A stretch of DNA of 64,000 nucleotides, from assembly GCA_024743175.1 (NCBI GenBank), contig JANSXA010000003.1:62001-126000 (forward strand). Reading direction: 5' to 3'. How positions within the stretch are numbered: position 1 is the stretch's first letter; each line of letters opens with the position of its first letter. This stretch comes from Pseudomonadaceae bacterium. GTDB taxonomy: Bacteria > Pseudomonadota > Gammaproteobacteria > Pseudomonadales > Azotimanducaceae. Shown piece after piece: positions 45,312 to 54,680 of the stretch. The notes beneath the pieces are model-generated. The model was not told the DNA's origin. It saw only the letters and a program-made list of their open reading frames with translations, and did no database searches. The translations under genes and the position numbers were made by a program.

Positions 45312-47753
45312 TTACCCCTCCTGCCAGGTTACACCTTGCCGAGCGAAATTTTCAATCTGAGTTTGACTGTAACCAAGTGTTTCGAGGATCTCGATATTAT
45401 GCGCACCAGGTAGAGGTGCACTACCTAACGATTGAGTTTTTCCGTTGAATTTGACCATCGGCCCGTGTCGGAAGTAGTCACCCCATTGAGGATGTACTGC
45501 AGGGGCGATGAAACCGCAGGTCCTGACCTGCGCGTCGTTGAGCCAGAATGTATTGGGCGCGTCTCCGCTTGCAGCTACGCAGGCGACTCCGGCGGGCGCC
45601 AGTAACGCCTGCCAGAAGCCGGCATCATGATGGCTGAACAGATCACTCAACTGTGCGGTAAGTCGCGCATCATCAGCCTGCCAGTCTATGTCTGCTGTAT
45701 ATCCAATATCGGCATCTTTCAGGGTCTGGGCAAATTTTGTTTTTTCGTTTTCGTTCACCAGCGCGAGAAACACCCATTGGTTTTCTGCGCAGGCGTACAA
45801 ACGGTAGGTGGGCGTCAGACCGTGGAGCCCTTCATCGGGCTGCAGGCGCGGTGGTTTGTCAGGGTAATCGCAAAAATCGTCATGATTGGCATACGCATTG
45901 GCACCAAACATGTCGATGAGAATCTGCTGTCCTGTACCGTTAACCTGACGTGCACAGAGCCCGAGCAGCACAGAACTCGTGACTACCATTGCGGTATTCG
46001 GGTCTGGGTTGACCTCGTTTGCCCGCATTAACCGGCTGGTCCAGAGACGGATATTCTCAATATCCTGGAGTGTATCGGGCACATGTTCGCCCATCTGATA
46101 CATCACGCCACCCATAGCCGCGCCTGGGATCGGATGTGTGCTGGGGCGTAAGGCGCTGGGTCCATCCGGCCCATAACCGTTACACTGCAGGTAGATCAGG
46201 CCCGGATTCAGGGCGGCAAGCGTTGCGTAGTCGATACCCAGACGTTCTGGTACGCCGGGACGATAGTTGTGAATAACGATGTCGGCGTGGGCAACCAGCT
46301 GGTGGACAATTTTCTGTCCCTCAGCAGATTTCATATTGAGACTGATGCTCTGTTTGCCGGGGTTCACCCGAGCGGAACCGATGCCGGATAACATACCCCT
46401 GAACGGGTCCCCGCCCACCTGTTCTACCTTGATGACAGTGGCACCCATGTCGGCCAGGAATGAAGCGCCCAGCGGCGCGGCGATGATGGTGGCGATTTCA
46501 ATCACCTTGATGCCGGCAAGCGGCAGACCTGAATCCTGTTTCTCCTCAGGCTGCGGGCGCGGTGAGTCAAGCCATTGCGCGATCAATACCTCGGTAGACG
46601 ATGCGCCGGGTTTTAAACCCGGTGTGGCGGGTGTTTCAGTCAGGCGCGCCAGGGGGCCTAATTGCCTGTGGCCTTGTGTGGTTTCGATGACGTGTCCGTT
46701 AGCCACAATGTCCGGATCGTCGAGCGCCTCCTGTGTTGTCTGGTAGATACCGGCCACCACGCCGCCATCTTCTATCAGTTGTGACATCCATTGGTTTGCT
46801 GTGCGCTCGGAAATACGGGTCAGCATGCGATCGCGAAACGCTTCGTGTTTGTCTTTGTCTTTCAGCAACAGCTGTTTAGGGTTGAAGTCAGGGTCAGCAA
46901 CAATGTCTATCAGATCAGTGGCGATCAGGAAGTTATCAAACAGATGCGGCAGCAGGTTGCCGAACTGCATCCAGCGGCCGTCAGCAGCCTGAGCGGGATG
47001 ATAAAACAGGCTCGGCAGCGGCAGGTCCTCGGTTGGTGCTGCAAGTGCCGGCAGCAGGTCCGGGAATCGTTCGCGAAACTGTCCTCCCAGCATGGGGCCC
47101 TGTTCATAGGCCAGCATGCCCTGCAGGATGCTTGTTTCGATAAGCTGGCCCTGATGAGAATTGCGACTGGCATACAGGGCAGCAAGGATGCCGCTGACAG
47201 CCGCTTGAACACAGGCATGAATACCTACCTGCAATGCGGAAAATACGGGCCCTGGTCGCTCCACGATACCGCTGAACATCTGCATTCTGCCGCAGTAGGC
47301 AGCCACCACATGTTCGTATCCCGGACAGTCTGCCATTGGACCGTCGCCGCCAAATCCAGTGACATGACAGAAATGCAGGTGCGGATGCTGTTTGTGGATC
47401 TGTTCCGGGTGCAGGTTGGCGGCGCGCAGACTCGCAGGGCGCCAGTTGCACAGGAATACGTCAGCCCCGTTCAACAGTTGCTGCAGTTTGCCGTGTTCCT
47501 CTGCGCTGCTCAGATTTAGGGCAAGCGTATGTTTGCCACGATGCCACATACTGGCGGCAGGTAGTTGTTCCTGTACGGAAATTTGTGGCGATGGAATGCG
47601 AATCACTTCCGCACCAAAATCCGCCAGGATCATACCCGCAAGCCCTGTTGTCGGACCGCTGCCCAGTTCGACCACACGTACGCCTGTCAGTGCAGCAGGC
47701 GTGGTGTTGCGCTTGCTTTTGTCGGCGGGTTCCGCCTCAACGTCATCTGTCAT
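45312..47753 (-). CDS. Tandem CaiB/BaiF CoA-transferase (two domains in one chain)
   Basis: About 813 residues forming two CaiB-type class III CoA-transferase units. The first has VRVVELGSGPTTGLAGMI and CNWRPASLRAANLHPEQI; the second has IKVIEIATIIAAPLGASF, MGATVIKVEQVGGDP and HNYRPGVPERLGIDY. Transferases of this family act as interlocked dimers, so the fusion could be an internal pseudo-dimer. ATG 47753 begins the charged leader MTDDVEAEP; 47783 is a less likely longer start. Confidence 0.87.
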   Translation of the reverse strand: MTDDVEAEPADKSKRNTTPAALTGVRVVELGSGPTTGLAGMILADFGAEVIRIPSPQISVQEQLPAASMWHRGKHTLALNLSSAEEHGKLQQLLNGADVFLCNWRPASLRAANLHPEQIHKQHPHLHFCHVTGFGGDGPMADCPGYEHVVAAYCGRMQMFSGIVERPGPVFSALQVGIHACVQAAVSGILAALYASRNSHQGQLIETSILQGMLAYEQGPMLGGQFRERFPDLLPALAAPTEDLPLPSLFYHPAQAADGRWMQFGNLLPHLFDNFLIATDLIDIVADPDFNPKQLLLKDKDKHEAFRDRMLTRISERTANQWMSQLIEDGGVVAGIYQTTQEALDDPDIVANGHVIETTQGHRQLGPLARLTETPATPGLKPGASSTEVLIAQWLDSPRPQPEEKQDSGLPLAGIKVIEIATIIAAPLGASFLADMGATVIKVEQVGGDPFRGMLSGIGSARVNPGKQSISLNMKSAEGQKIVHQLVAHADIVIHNYRPGVPERLGIDYATLAALNPGLIYLQCNGYGPDGPSALRPSTHPIPGAAMGGVMYQMGEHVPDTLQDIENIRLWTSRLMRANEVNPDPNTAMVVTSSVLLGLCARQVNGTGQQILIDMFGANAYANHDDFCDYPDKPPRLQPDEGLHGLTPTYRLYACAENQWVFLALVNENEKTKFAQTLKDADIGYTADIDWQADDARLTAQLSDLFSHHDAGFWQALLAPAGVACVAASGDAPNTFWLNDAQVRTCGFIAPAVHPQWGDYFRHGPMVKFNGKTQSLGSAPLPGAHNIEILETLGYSQTQIENFARQGVTWQEG

Positions 47754-47888
47754 CGCCACTGGACCTTGAAAGTTACAGGTCATACAGCGTAAATACTCAG
47801 CTGCTGCAACGCCAGCCCGTGTGAGGTGCTGTTGTGGTGAGTGTAGATGTTACACTCCGCGCCAATTGAGTCTGACTACACCCGCTTA

Positions 47889-48815
47889 ATGCCTATGCTT
47901 CAACGATTTACCCGCAATGTTTTTTCACTGACGCGTGCTGCCTTCGTCTGTGGCCTGATCGCAGTCAGCCTGATGCCGAAAGTTAACGCTGCCGCCTATT
48001 CGTTGCCGAATGACAACAACAGTCTGCTGGGTGCGGTGAAACAGGTGCAGTTGGTTTATGAAGACACCTTTGCCATCGTCGCACGCCGAGCCGGGGTTGG
48101 CTTCACCGGATTACAGCGGGCCAATCCAGGCATAGATGAATGGCTGCCCGGTGCGGGTGTATCCCTGGAGTTGCCCACCTCGATGCTTTTACCCGCATCC
48201 CCGCGGGAAGGCGTTGTGATCAACCTTGCTGAGCTGCGCATGTATTTCTTCACTGAGTCGACAGAGCAGGTGTTTGTGTATCCGATAGGTATTGGCAGCG
48301 AAGGGCGGGAGACGCCGCTGATGCAGACGTCGGTGGTGGGCAAAATTGAAAATCCGGTCTGGTATCCACCGCAATCCGTTCGCGATCGTCACGCTGCGGA
48401 AGGAGACATATTGCCGCGGGTGGTGCCGCCTGGCCCCGACAATCCTCTGGGTCCGTTTGCTATTCAGCTGGCGCGCTCGGGCTACTTTATCCACGGTACA
48501 AACGCGCCGATAGGCGTGGGCCAGAGAGTTTCGTCAGGGTGTATCCGTATGTACAACAATCACGTGGCGAGCCTTGTGGCAACGTTACCTAATCGAACCA
48601 TTGTACGCGTCATTGACCAACCCTATAAAGCCGGTTGGCATGGAGATGACCTGTACCTGGAAGCGCATCCGCCGTTGGAAGGCGCTTTAGACCATAGTCA
48701 GGCGGTCGCAGCGGTTATTGCAGCAACAAACGATCGAGATGCGGATGTCGACTGGGGCAGGGTAGTTGAAGTAGCACGTACAGGCAGTGGCCTGCCTGTA
48801 CGTATTACACGTTAG
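47889..48815 (+). CDS. L,D-transpeptidase (YkuD domain)
   Basis: A 308-residue periplasmic enzyme: hydrophobic signal segment, a LysM-like region (VYEDTFAIVARRAGVGFTGL), then a YkuD domain with FIHGTNAPIGVGQRVSSGCIRM, which holds the catalytic HGT and SSGCIR motif with Cys. It cross-links or modifies peptidoglycan. It precedes the alanine-zipper lipoprotein gene tail to tail; these enzymes can attach Lpp to the wall, so the pairing may be meaningful. Confidence 0.93.
   Translation: MPMLQRFTRNVFSLTRAAFVCGLIAVSLMPKVNAAAYSLPNDNNSLLGAVKQVQLVYEDTFAIVARRAGVGFTGLQRANPGIDEWLPGAGVSLELPTSMLLPASPREGVVINLAELRMYFFTESTEQVFVYPIGIGSEGRETPLMQTSVVGKIENPVWYPPQSVRDRHAAEGDILPRVVPPGPDNPLGPFAIQLARSGYFIHGTNAPIGVGQRVSSGCIRMYNNHVASLVATLPNRTIVRVIDQPYKAGWHGDDLYLEAHPPLEGALDHSQAVAAVIAATNDRDADVDWGRVVEVARTGSGLPVRITR
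48776..48803. terminator. Perfect 11-bp stem-loop at the end of the L,D-transpeptidase gene
   Basis: ACGTACAGGCA and TGCCTGTACGT flank a six-base loop. The stem lies inside the last codons of the transpeptidase gene and faces the convergent lipoprotein gene, so it could serve both strands. No T-run follows, so true terminator activity is uncertain. Confidence 0.4.
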
Positions 48816-48819
48816 CGGA

Positions 48820-49101
48820 TTACTTTCCGCCGCAGCACTCACTTTCCATGCGGCTCAAACGCTCCGCAGTTTCAGTAGCGGTGTCCATCGCTTGACGTGC
48901 CATGCGCTGAGCGTCGCTGATGTCTGAAGCGCTCGCAGAAGCACTTGAGCTGGCTGACCGGGCTGTTTCCAGCGCTTGATCGGCTGTGCTGGCGACACTG
49001 GAAAGCTGGTTCTCTAATGCCGTCAGTCGGTCTTCGGTGGCACTGGACGCGCAGCCGGAAATCGCAATAAGAGCAATAGAAATTAAAATAAGCTGTTTCA
49101 T
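48820..49101 (-). CDS. Lpp/OprI-like alanine-zipper lipoprotein
   Basis: A 93-residue lipoprotein: signal with lipobox AISGC (Cys near 19), then alanine/serine heptads (TADQALETARSASSSASAS, AQRMARQAMDTATETAERL) forming a coiled coil, like Lpp and OprI. The C-terminal residues are CCGGK; a terminal Lys is the wall-attachment residue in Lpp. ATG 49101 is chosen because the signal peptide begins there. Confidence 0.85.
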   Translation of the reverse strand: MKQLILISIALIAISGCASSATEDRLTALENQLSSVASTADQALETARSASSSASASASDISDAQRMARQAMDTATETAERLSRMESECCGGK

Positions 49102-49257
49102 TAAAGACCTCTGTCTATCAGGTGGAATGGGGATCATACGCTGAAGTTTATCCAGTCTGTAGGGTTTAATCACAAGAGATATTAGGTGTTTCTGCTTATG
49201 GACTAACTTACAGTACAAATTTAGGTTCGTTGTTCTCATGAAAGGTGGATGGAAATT

Positions 49258-50757
49258 ATGAATGTTGCAGTAAAAGACGCCGCGATGGTGGTGGATGCAG
49301 GCTATTTTGATGTGCTGGTTATTGGGGCCGGGATTTCCGGCATAGATGCAGCACACTATATGCAAACCGAGTGTCCAGAGAAGTCTTTTACCCTGCTTGA
49401 AACTCAGGATTCGTTTGGCGGCACCTGGAACACGCACAAATATCCCGGGATCCGCTCAGACAGCGATCTGTTCACCTTTGGCTACAAATGGAAACCCTGG
49501 GTTGGTGCACCCATCGCCACGGCAGAAGAGATCCTCAAATATCTTGATGAAGTGCTCGATGAGGAAGATATACGCCGCCACATTCAGTACCAGATAAAAG
49601 TCACAGACGCCAGCTGGTCCAGTGAAACAAAGCTCTGGACGGTCTACGCGGACAACCTGGCGAGTGGCGAGCGACTGCGCTTTACCACTAATTTCATGTG
49701 GATGTGCCAGGGTTATTATCGTCACGCTAAAGGATATACGCCGGAATGGGAAGGCATGGACGACTATGAAGGTGAAATAGTTCACCCACAAACCTGGCCT
49801 GAGGATCTCGATTACAAAGACAAACACGTGCTGGTGATTGGCTCTGGCGCTACCGCAGCAACGGTTGTCCCTGCTATGGCGGCTGACTGTAAACACATCA
49901 CCATGCTGCAGCGTTCACCAACCTTTTTTATCCCGGCACCTAACCGCAATGAAACCGCCGAGATGTTGCGTGAGCTCGACGTGCCGGATGAGTGGACCCA
50001 CGAAATTGTACGGCGCAAGGTGCTGTTCGATCAGCAGGAGATAACCCGTCGCTCGTTTGAAGAGCCCGAGGGTTTGCGCAGCGAGTTGATCGGCGCGGCC
50101 AAAGAGTATCTTGGTGAAGATTTCGATATTGCTACCCACTTCACCCCCAGCTATCGCCCCTGGCAACAGAGAATTGCCTTCCTGCCTGACGGTGACCTGT
50201 TTCAGGGTTTGCGCCAGGGTCAGGCGACGGTAGTGACTGATCAGATCGAGCGATTCACGAAAAAAGGCGTGCTGCTGAAATCTGGTGATGAAATCTCTGC
50301 CGACATTATTGTCACCGCAACCGGTTTTAATCTGTGTGTACTCGGTGATATCAATTTTGTCGTTGACGATAAAGAAGTCGACTTTGCCGACACGGTCACC
50401 TACCGCGGCATGATGTTTACTGGTGTACCAAACCTGGCGTGGGTGTTTGGCTATTTCCGTGCCAGCTGGACCCTGCGTGCCGATCTGATTGCTGAACTGG
50501 TCTGTCGTATGTTCAACAAAATGGATGAGCAGGGTGCGCAGATGGTGATGCCGACGTTACGGCCTGAAGAGCACAACATGCCTCGTCTCCCCTGGATCGA
50601 TCCGGATAATTTCAATCCGGGTTATCTGATGCGCAGCCTGCATGAGATGCCAAAACAGGGCGATCGGGAACCCTGGATATTCACGCAGGATTACTGGAGC
50701 GAAAAAGATGAATTCCCAGCTGCGGATCTCGACGACGGCACACTGATTTACACCTGA
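49258..50757 (+). CDS. Flavin-containing monooxygenase, EtaA-like
   Basis: A 499-residue FAD/NADPH monooxygenase with GAGISG near residue 24, GGTWNTHKYPGIRSDSD (FAD site), GSGATA for NADPH and ATGFN near 360. The shape is that of EtaA/4-hydroxyacetophenone-type BVMOs; the fingerprint region reads YEGEIVHPQTWP, slightly reduced. ATG 49258, nine bases inside a longer frame, lies after GGTGGATGG. A terminator hairpin follows the gene. Confidence 0.9.
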   Translation: MNVAVKDAAMVVDAGYFDVLVIGAGISGIDAAHYMQTECPEKSFTLLETQDSFGGTWNTHKYPGIRSDSDLFTFGYKWKPWVGAPIATAEEILKYLDEVLDEEDIRRHIQYQIKVTDASWSSETKLWTVYADNLASGERLRFTTNFMWMCQGYYRHAKGYTPEWEGMDDYEGEIVHPQTWPEDLDYKDKHVLVIGSGATAATVVPAMAADCKHITMLQRSPTFFIPAPNRNETAEMLRELDVPDEWTHEIVRRKVLFDQQEITRRSFEEPEGLRSELIGAAKEYLGEDFDIATHFTPSYRPWQQRIAFLPDGDLFQGLRQGQATVVTDQIERFTKKGVLLKSGDEISADIIVTATGFNLCVLGDINFVVDDKEVDFADTVTYRGMMFTGVPNLAWVFGYFRASWTLRADLIAELVCRMFNKMDEQGAQMVMPTLRPEEHNMPRLPWIDPDNFNPGYLMRSLHEMPKQGDREPWIFTQDYWSEKDEFPAADLDDGTLIYT

Positions 50758-50776
50758 GTGGATTCTTTCCTGTCAG

Positions 50777-50799
50777 CAGCGGCGCCTCAGGCGCCGCTG
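50777..50799 (+). terminator. Rho-independent terminator after the EtaA-like gene
   Basis: A 10-bp perfect GC stem (CAGCGGCGCC / GGCGCCGCTG) with loop TCA, then GTTTTG. On the other strand the loop is the TGA stop of the convergent DUF4389 gene, so the hairpin spans that gene's last codons. Confidence 0.8.
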
Positions 50800-51236
50800 G
50801 GTTTTGTAGGGTTGTCGTCTGTCTCAGTGCCGGCCTGAGTATCTGGCGCAGTGTTATCTGGCTCAACCTCTGCTGCAGGCTGTTCAACATCTTCAGGCTC
50901 AACAACCGGTTGCACGGTTTGTTCAGGTTCCATGTCAGCAGACCAGGGTGTGTCGCCGGGTTCAACATCAGGCCAGTCATTGAATGGAAATGGCAGGTAT
51001 TCACTGTTGAAGGTTGCGAACTGCAGAATGTCATACATGTAAGCGCTGAGATTTGCACCGAAGGTATGCAGAGACTCATTCACCCGGCCGGTGACCAGCG
51101 CGCATAGAAACTGGAACACTGAAATAATGATTAACAGAGTCTCGCCGATGGAATAGGCGACGACCATGATAATCATGTATAGCGCGCGCACCCAGATGCT
51201 GCGGTCGGCTAACCGGTTTTTAGTTTCCTGTTCCAT
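50787..51236 (-). CDS. DUF4389 membrane protein
   Basis: A 149-residue protein with two transmembrane helices (about residues 17-46) flanking the signature FQFLCALVTGRVNESLHTFG, then LSAYMYDILQFATFNSEYLPFPF, which is DUF4389. The C-terminal third is low-complexity, rich in Glu, Pro and Val. Function unknown. Its stop codon sits in the loop of the neighbouring terminator. Confidence 0.88.
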   Translation of the reverse strand: MEQETKNRLADRSIWVRALYMIIMVVAYSIGETLLIIISVFQFLCALVTGRVNESLHTFGANLSAYMYDILQFATFNSEYLPFPFNDWPDVEPGDTPWSADMEPEQTVQPVVEPEDVEQPAAEVEPDNTAPDTQAGTETDDNPTKPSGA

Positions 51237-51488
51237 AGTGTGCCTCGATCAGTTGGAGTATTAGTTACTCACTTGTGAAGCAAGATTGGTACCAGAAGTA
51301 AATTATCAATAAAAACAATAGCTTAAGAAAATCGCTTTGGTGTGCGAAAAGAGTTCTGGCGAATTTGACCAAGTGTTGAATCAACTTTTACACGCGTCAT
51401 CCTGCATCGGGGCTTCTAAGCTATCGTACTACTTTGATATAGTTGACCTAACACTAAGTAGCCACGAAACAGCCCCTGGGAGAGAATG

Positions 51489-53297
51489 ATGAGTGCAGAT
51501 CAAGAGGCCCGTAACGAATTAGGTTTTGATCCTGACGCCTTGCGTGAGAAGTACCGCATCGAGCGGGATAAACGCCTGCGTGAAGACGGTAATGATCAGT
51601 ACGTCGAGGTGAAAGGTCAGTTCAGCCACTATGTTGAAGACCCTTATATTGCTGAGCGTATTCAACGCGAACCCCTGACTGACGAAGTTGATGTTGCCAT
51701 TATCGGCGGCGGTTTTGGTGGCCTGCTGGCGGGTGTTCGATTGCGTCAGGCGGGTGTGGAAAACATTCGTATGATCGAAAAAGCCGATGAATTCGGCGGC
51801 ACCTGGTACTGGAACCGATACCCTGGTGCGGCGTGTGATATTGAGTCTTACGTCTATCTGCCGCTGCTGGAAGAAACCGGTTACATCCCACCGAAGAAGT
51901 ATGTTGAAGGTGCGGACATCATGGCTTACAGCCAGCAGATCGCTAAGCAGTGGAACCTGTATGACGACGTTTGTTTTCAAACGGAAGTACAGGAATTGCG
52001 CTGGGACGAGGCTGCCCAGCGCTGGATCATTAAGACTAATCAGGGCGATGTCATGAAAGCGCGTTTTGTAATTTCGTCTAATGGTCCGCTGAACCGTCCC
52101 AAATTGCCTGGCATTGAAGGCATTGACAGTTATCAGGGCCACACCTTCCATACCAGCCGTTGGGATTATGCGTATACCGGCGGCGACGCGCACGGCAACC
52201 TGACCGGTTTGAAAGATAAGCGCGTGGGCATAATCGGAACCGGTGCAACGGCGGTGCAGTGCGTTCCGCATCTCGGCGCAGCGGCAAAAGAGCTGTTTGT
52301 TTTTCAGCGGACACCTTCTTCAATCGATGAACGCAATGACAAGCCTACAGACGAAGAATGGGTGAAAAGCCTGAAGCCAAACTGGCACCAGGAACGCATG
52401 GACAATTTCAATACGCTGGTCTCAGGTGGCGTAACCAGCGAGGACCTGGTGAACGATGGCTGGACTGAAATCATTCGTAATCTGCTGTTGATGATTCGCA
52501 ACGAAGACGAGCCGGATATGTCCATGGAAGCGATCATGGAAAAAATGGAGCTGGCAGATTTTCAGAAGATGGAATCTATTCGTTCGCGCGTTGAGGCGAT
52601 TGTTGAAGATCCTGAAACCGCGGAACATTTAAAACCATACTATCGACAATTCTGTAAGCGGCCTTGTTTTCACGACGACTATCTACCAACATTTAATCGC
52701 GAAAACGTTCATCTGATTGACACTGAGGGTAGAGGCATTGACCGCATCACACCAAAAGGCATCGTCGCCAATGGTGTGGAATACGAGCTGGACTGCATTA
52801 TTTTTGGTACCGGTTTTGAAGTGGGCACCGAGTACACGCGCCGCTGCGGCTACGAAACTTATGGACGGGAGGGTAAAAGCCTCAGTCAGCACTGGGAAAG
52901 CGGCGCGCGCACCTATCACGGTCTGCACAGCCACGGTTTCCCCAACAGTTTTATGATGGGGACTTTGCAGACTGCGTTTACGGCCAATTACCCTCATTCG
53001 TTGAACGAACAGGCAAAACACATTGCCTATATCGTTGATCAGTGTCTCGAAGGTAACCATCAGGTTGTTGAGGCGACAGAAGAAGCAGAGCAGGAGTGGG
53101 TTGATACCATTGTTTCGCTGGCTCGTATGAACGAGAAGTTCCTGGCTGACTGCACGCCAGGTTACTACAACAATGAAGGTAAGCCGACGGATCGTTCGCA
53201 GCAGAATACCTCGTATGGGGCTGGTCCCGTAGCCTTCTTCAAGCTGCTGGAAGACTGGCGCGATGAAGGCATGATGAGTGGCTTGCAGCTCAAGTGA
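51489..53297 (+). CDS. Baeyer-Villiger monooxygenase, cyclohexanone-monooxygenase type
   Basis: A 602-residue class B monooxygenase with the long N-terminal extension common in cyclopentadecanone/steroid types. FAD motif GGGFGG near 78, GGTWYWNRYPGAACDIESY, the fingerprint YQGHTFHTSRWDY near 215-227, and NADPH motif GTGATA. ATG 51489 follows GGGAGAGA. Ketone to ester or lactone chemistry is expected. It has none of the regulon operators upstream, unlike the two left-side BVMOs. Confidence 0.93.
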   Translation: MSADQEARNELGFDPDALREKYRIERDKRLREDGNDQYVEVKGQFSHYVEDPYIAERIQREPLTDEVDVAIIGGGFGGLLAGVRLRQAGVENIRMIEKADEFGGTWYWNRYPGAACDIESYVYLPLLEETGYIPPKKYVEGADIMAYSQQIAKQWNLYDDVCFQTEVQELRWDEAAQRWIIKTNQGDVMKARFVISSNGPLNRPKLPGIEGIDSYQGHTFHTSRWDYAYTGGDAHGNLTGLKDKRVGIIGTGATAVQCVPHLGAAAKELFVFQRTPSSIDERNDKPTDEEWVKSLKPNWHQERMDNFNTLVSGGVTSEDLVNDGWTEIIRNLLLMIRNEDEPDMSMEAIMEKMELADFQKMESIRSRVEAIVEDPETAEHLKPYYRQFCKRPCFHDDYLPTFNRENVHLIDTEGRGIDRITPKGIVANGVEYELDCIIFGTGFEVGTEYTRRCGYETYGREGKSLSQHWESGARTYHGLHSHGFPNSFMMGTLQTAFTANYPHSLNEQAKHIAYIVDQCLEGNHQVVEATEEAEQEWVDTIVSLARMNEKFLADCTPGYYNNEGKPTDRSQQNTSYGAGPVAFFKLLEDWRDEGMMSGLQLK

Positions 53298-53330
53298 CCG
53301 CCAGCCAGCGGAGTTTGAATTGAAAAGTTC

Positions 53331-54680
53331 ATGACGCCTGGCCACGCGGACCTGTGGTTCCTACCCCTGGGTGGTTGTGGCGAAATAGGTATGAACATGA
53401 ACCTGTATGGCCATGACGGGCAGTGGTTGATGGTTGACTGTGGGGTGACATTTGCGCAACCAGGCGCTGTTGAACCCCATGTGCAGATGGCTGATCCGTC
53501 GTTTATTGAGGCGCAGCAGGAAAACCTCAGCGGCCTGCTTATCACCCATGCCCATGAAGATCATATTGGTGCTGTTGCCCATCTGTGGTCGCAGCTGCGG
53601 TGCCCCGTATACCTGACTGAGTTCAGTGCGGCCATTCTGCGTCGTAAGCTGGCAGAGCATGATCTGCTCGATCAGGTGCCTCTGCATATTGTTGCTCCGG
53701 GCGGACATCTGCAGTTGGGTGGGTTCGATATTCAGTGGCTTAACCTGACCCATTCCACACCTCAGTCCCAGGCGCTGCTTATCCAGACTCAGGCCGGTTC
53801 GATACTGCACACAGGTGATTGGAAAATTGACCTGGATCCGGTGGTGGGTCCGCCGATCATCCGCGCAGATTTTGCCGCTCTGGCAGAAGAAGGCGTGTTG
53901 GCCATGGTCTGTGATTCTACAAATGCTCTGAATCCAGGACACTCCATCAGTGAGGGCGATCTGTTTGAAGGGCTGAAAACGTTGGCTGCAGATGCCCCTG
54001 GCAGGGTGGTGGTGGGATGTTTTGGCAGCAATATAGCCCGCCTGCATACACTGGTGTCGGTCGCTGCCGAAACCGGGCGTTATGCCGGGGTGCTGGGCAG
54101 GTCTTTGAATAACTATCTGCAGGCGGCGCGCCAGGCCCGGCTATGGGATAAAAAGCTGTCTGTCATAGATGCTTCACATCTGGGTTACCTGCCGGCGGAA
54201 GAAGTGCTGGCAATTGCCACCGGCAGTCAGGGTGAAAGCGGTGCTGCGTTGTCGAGGCTGGCTGCAGATACACACCCTGATCTGTCGCTGCAACCGGGTG
54301 ACACGGTTATTCTCAGCGCGCGGGTGATTCCTGGCAACGAGATTGCGCTGGCCGCCTTGTTGGACCGGTTGCGCAACCGGGGTGTGCATGTCGTCAGTGA
54401 CGAAAGCCTCAATTTCCCCATCCATGCCTCGGGGCACCCCTGTCAGGATGAACTGGCTGATATGTATAGCTGGGTAAAACCAAAGATTGCGATCCCCGTG
54501 CATGGCGAGCCACAGCATATGGCTGCCAACGCGCAGCTGGCGGGGCGCAGCGGTGTGCCGCGCAGCTTCACCGGAGAGAACGGTGACCTGTTTATGCTGG
54601 CGCCTGTTCCGGGGATGCGTCGGGGTTTTGCCGGGGTGGGGCGTCTGGGGTATGACCGCGGGCGTCTAACAAAGATCTGA
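53331..54680 (+). CDS. RNase J-like metallo-beta-lactamase/beta-CASP protein
   Basis: A 449-residue protein with FLPLGGCGEIGMNMNLYG and the metal motif THAHEDHIG (about residues 73-81), then HTGDWKIDLDPV and CDSTNALNPGHSISE, and a beta-CASP region ending HASGHPCQDEL and VHGEPQHMAANA. It matches RNase J but lacks the C-terminal domain (RNase J is about 550 residues). RNA processing is the family role. Its last 89 bases overlap the transporter gene on the other strand. Confidence 0.88.
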   Translation: MTPGHADLWFLPLGGCGEIGMNMNLYGHDGQWLMVDCGVTFAQPGAVEPHVQMADPSFIEAQQENLSGLLITHAHEDHIGAVAHLWSQLRCPVYLTEFSAAILRRKLAEHDLLDQVPLHIVAPGGHLQLGGFDIQWLNLTHSTPQSQALLIQTQAGSILHTGDWKIDLDPVVGPPIIRADFAALAEEGVLAMVCDSTNALNPGHSISEGDLFEGLKTLAADAPGRVVVGCFGSNIARLHTLVSVAAETGRYAGVLGRSLNNYLQAARQARLWDKKLSVIDASHLGYLPAEEVLAIATGSQGESGAALSRLAADTHPDLSLQPGDTVILSARVIPGNEIALAALLDRLRNRGVHVVSDESLNFPIHASGHPCQDELADMYSWVKPKIAIPVHGEPQHMAANAQLAGRSGVPRSFTGENGDLFMLAPVPGMRRGFAGVGRLGYDRGRLTKI

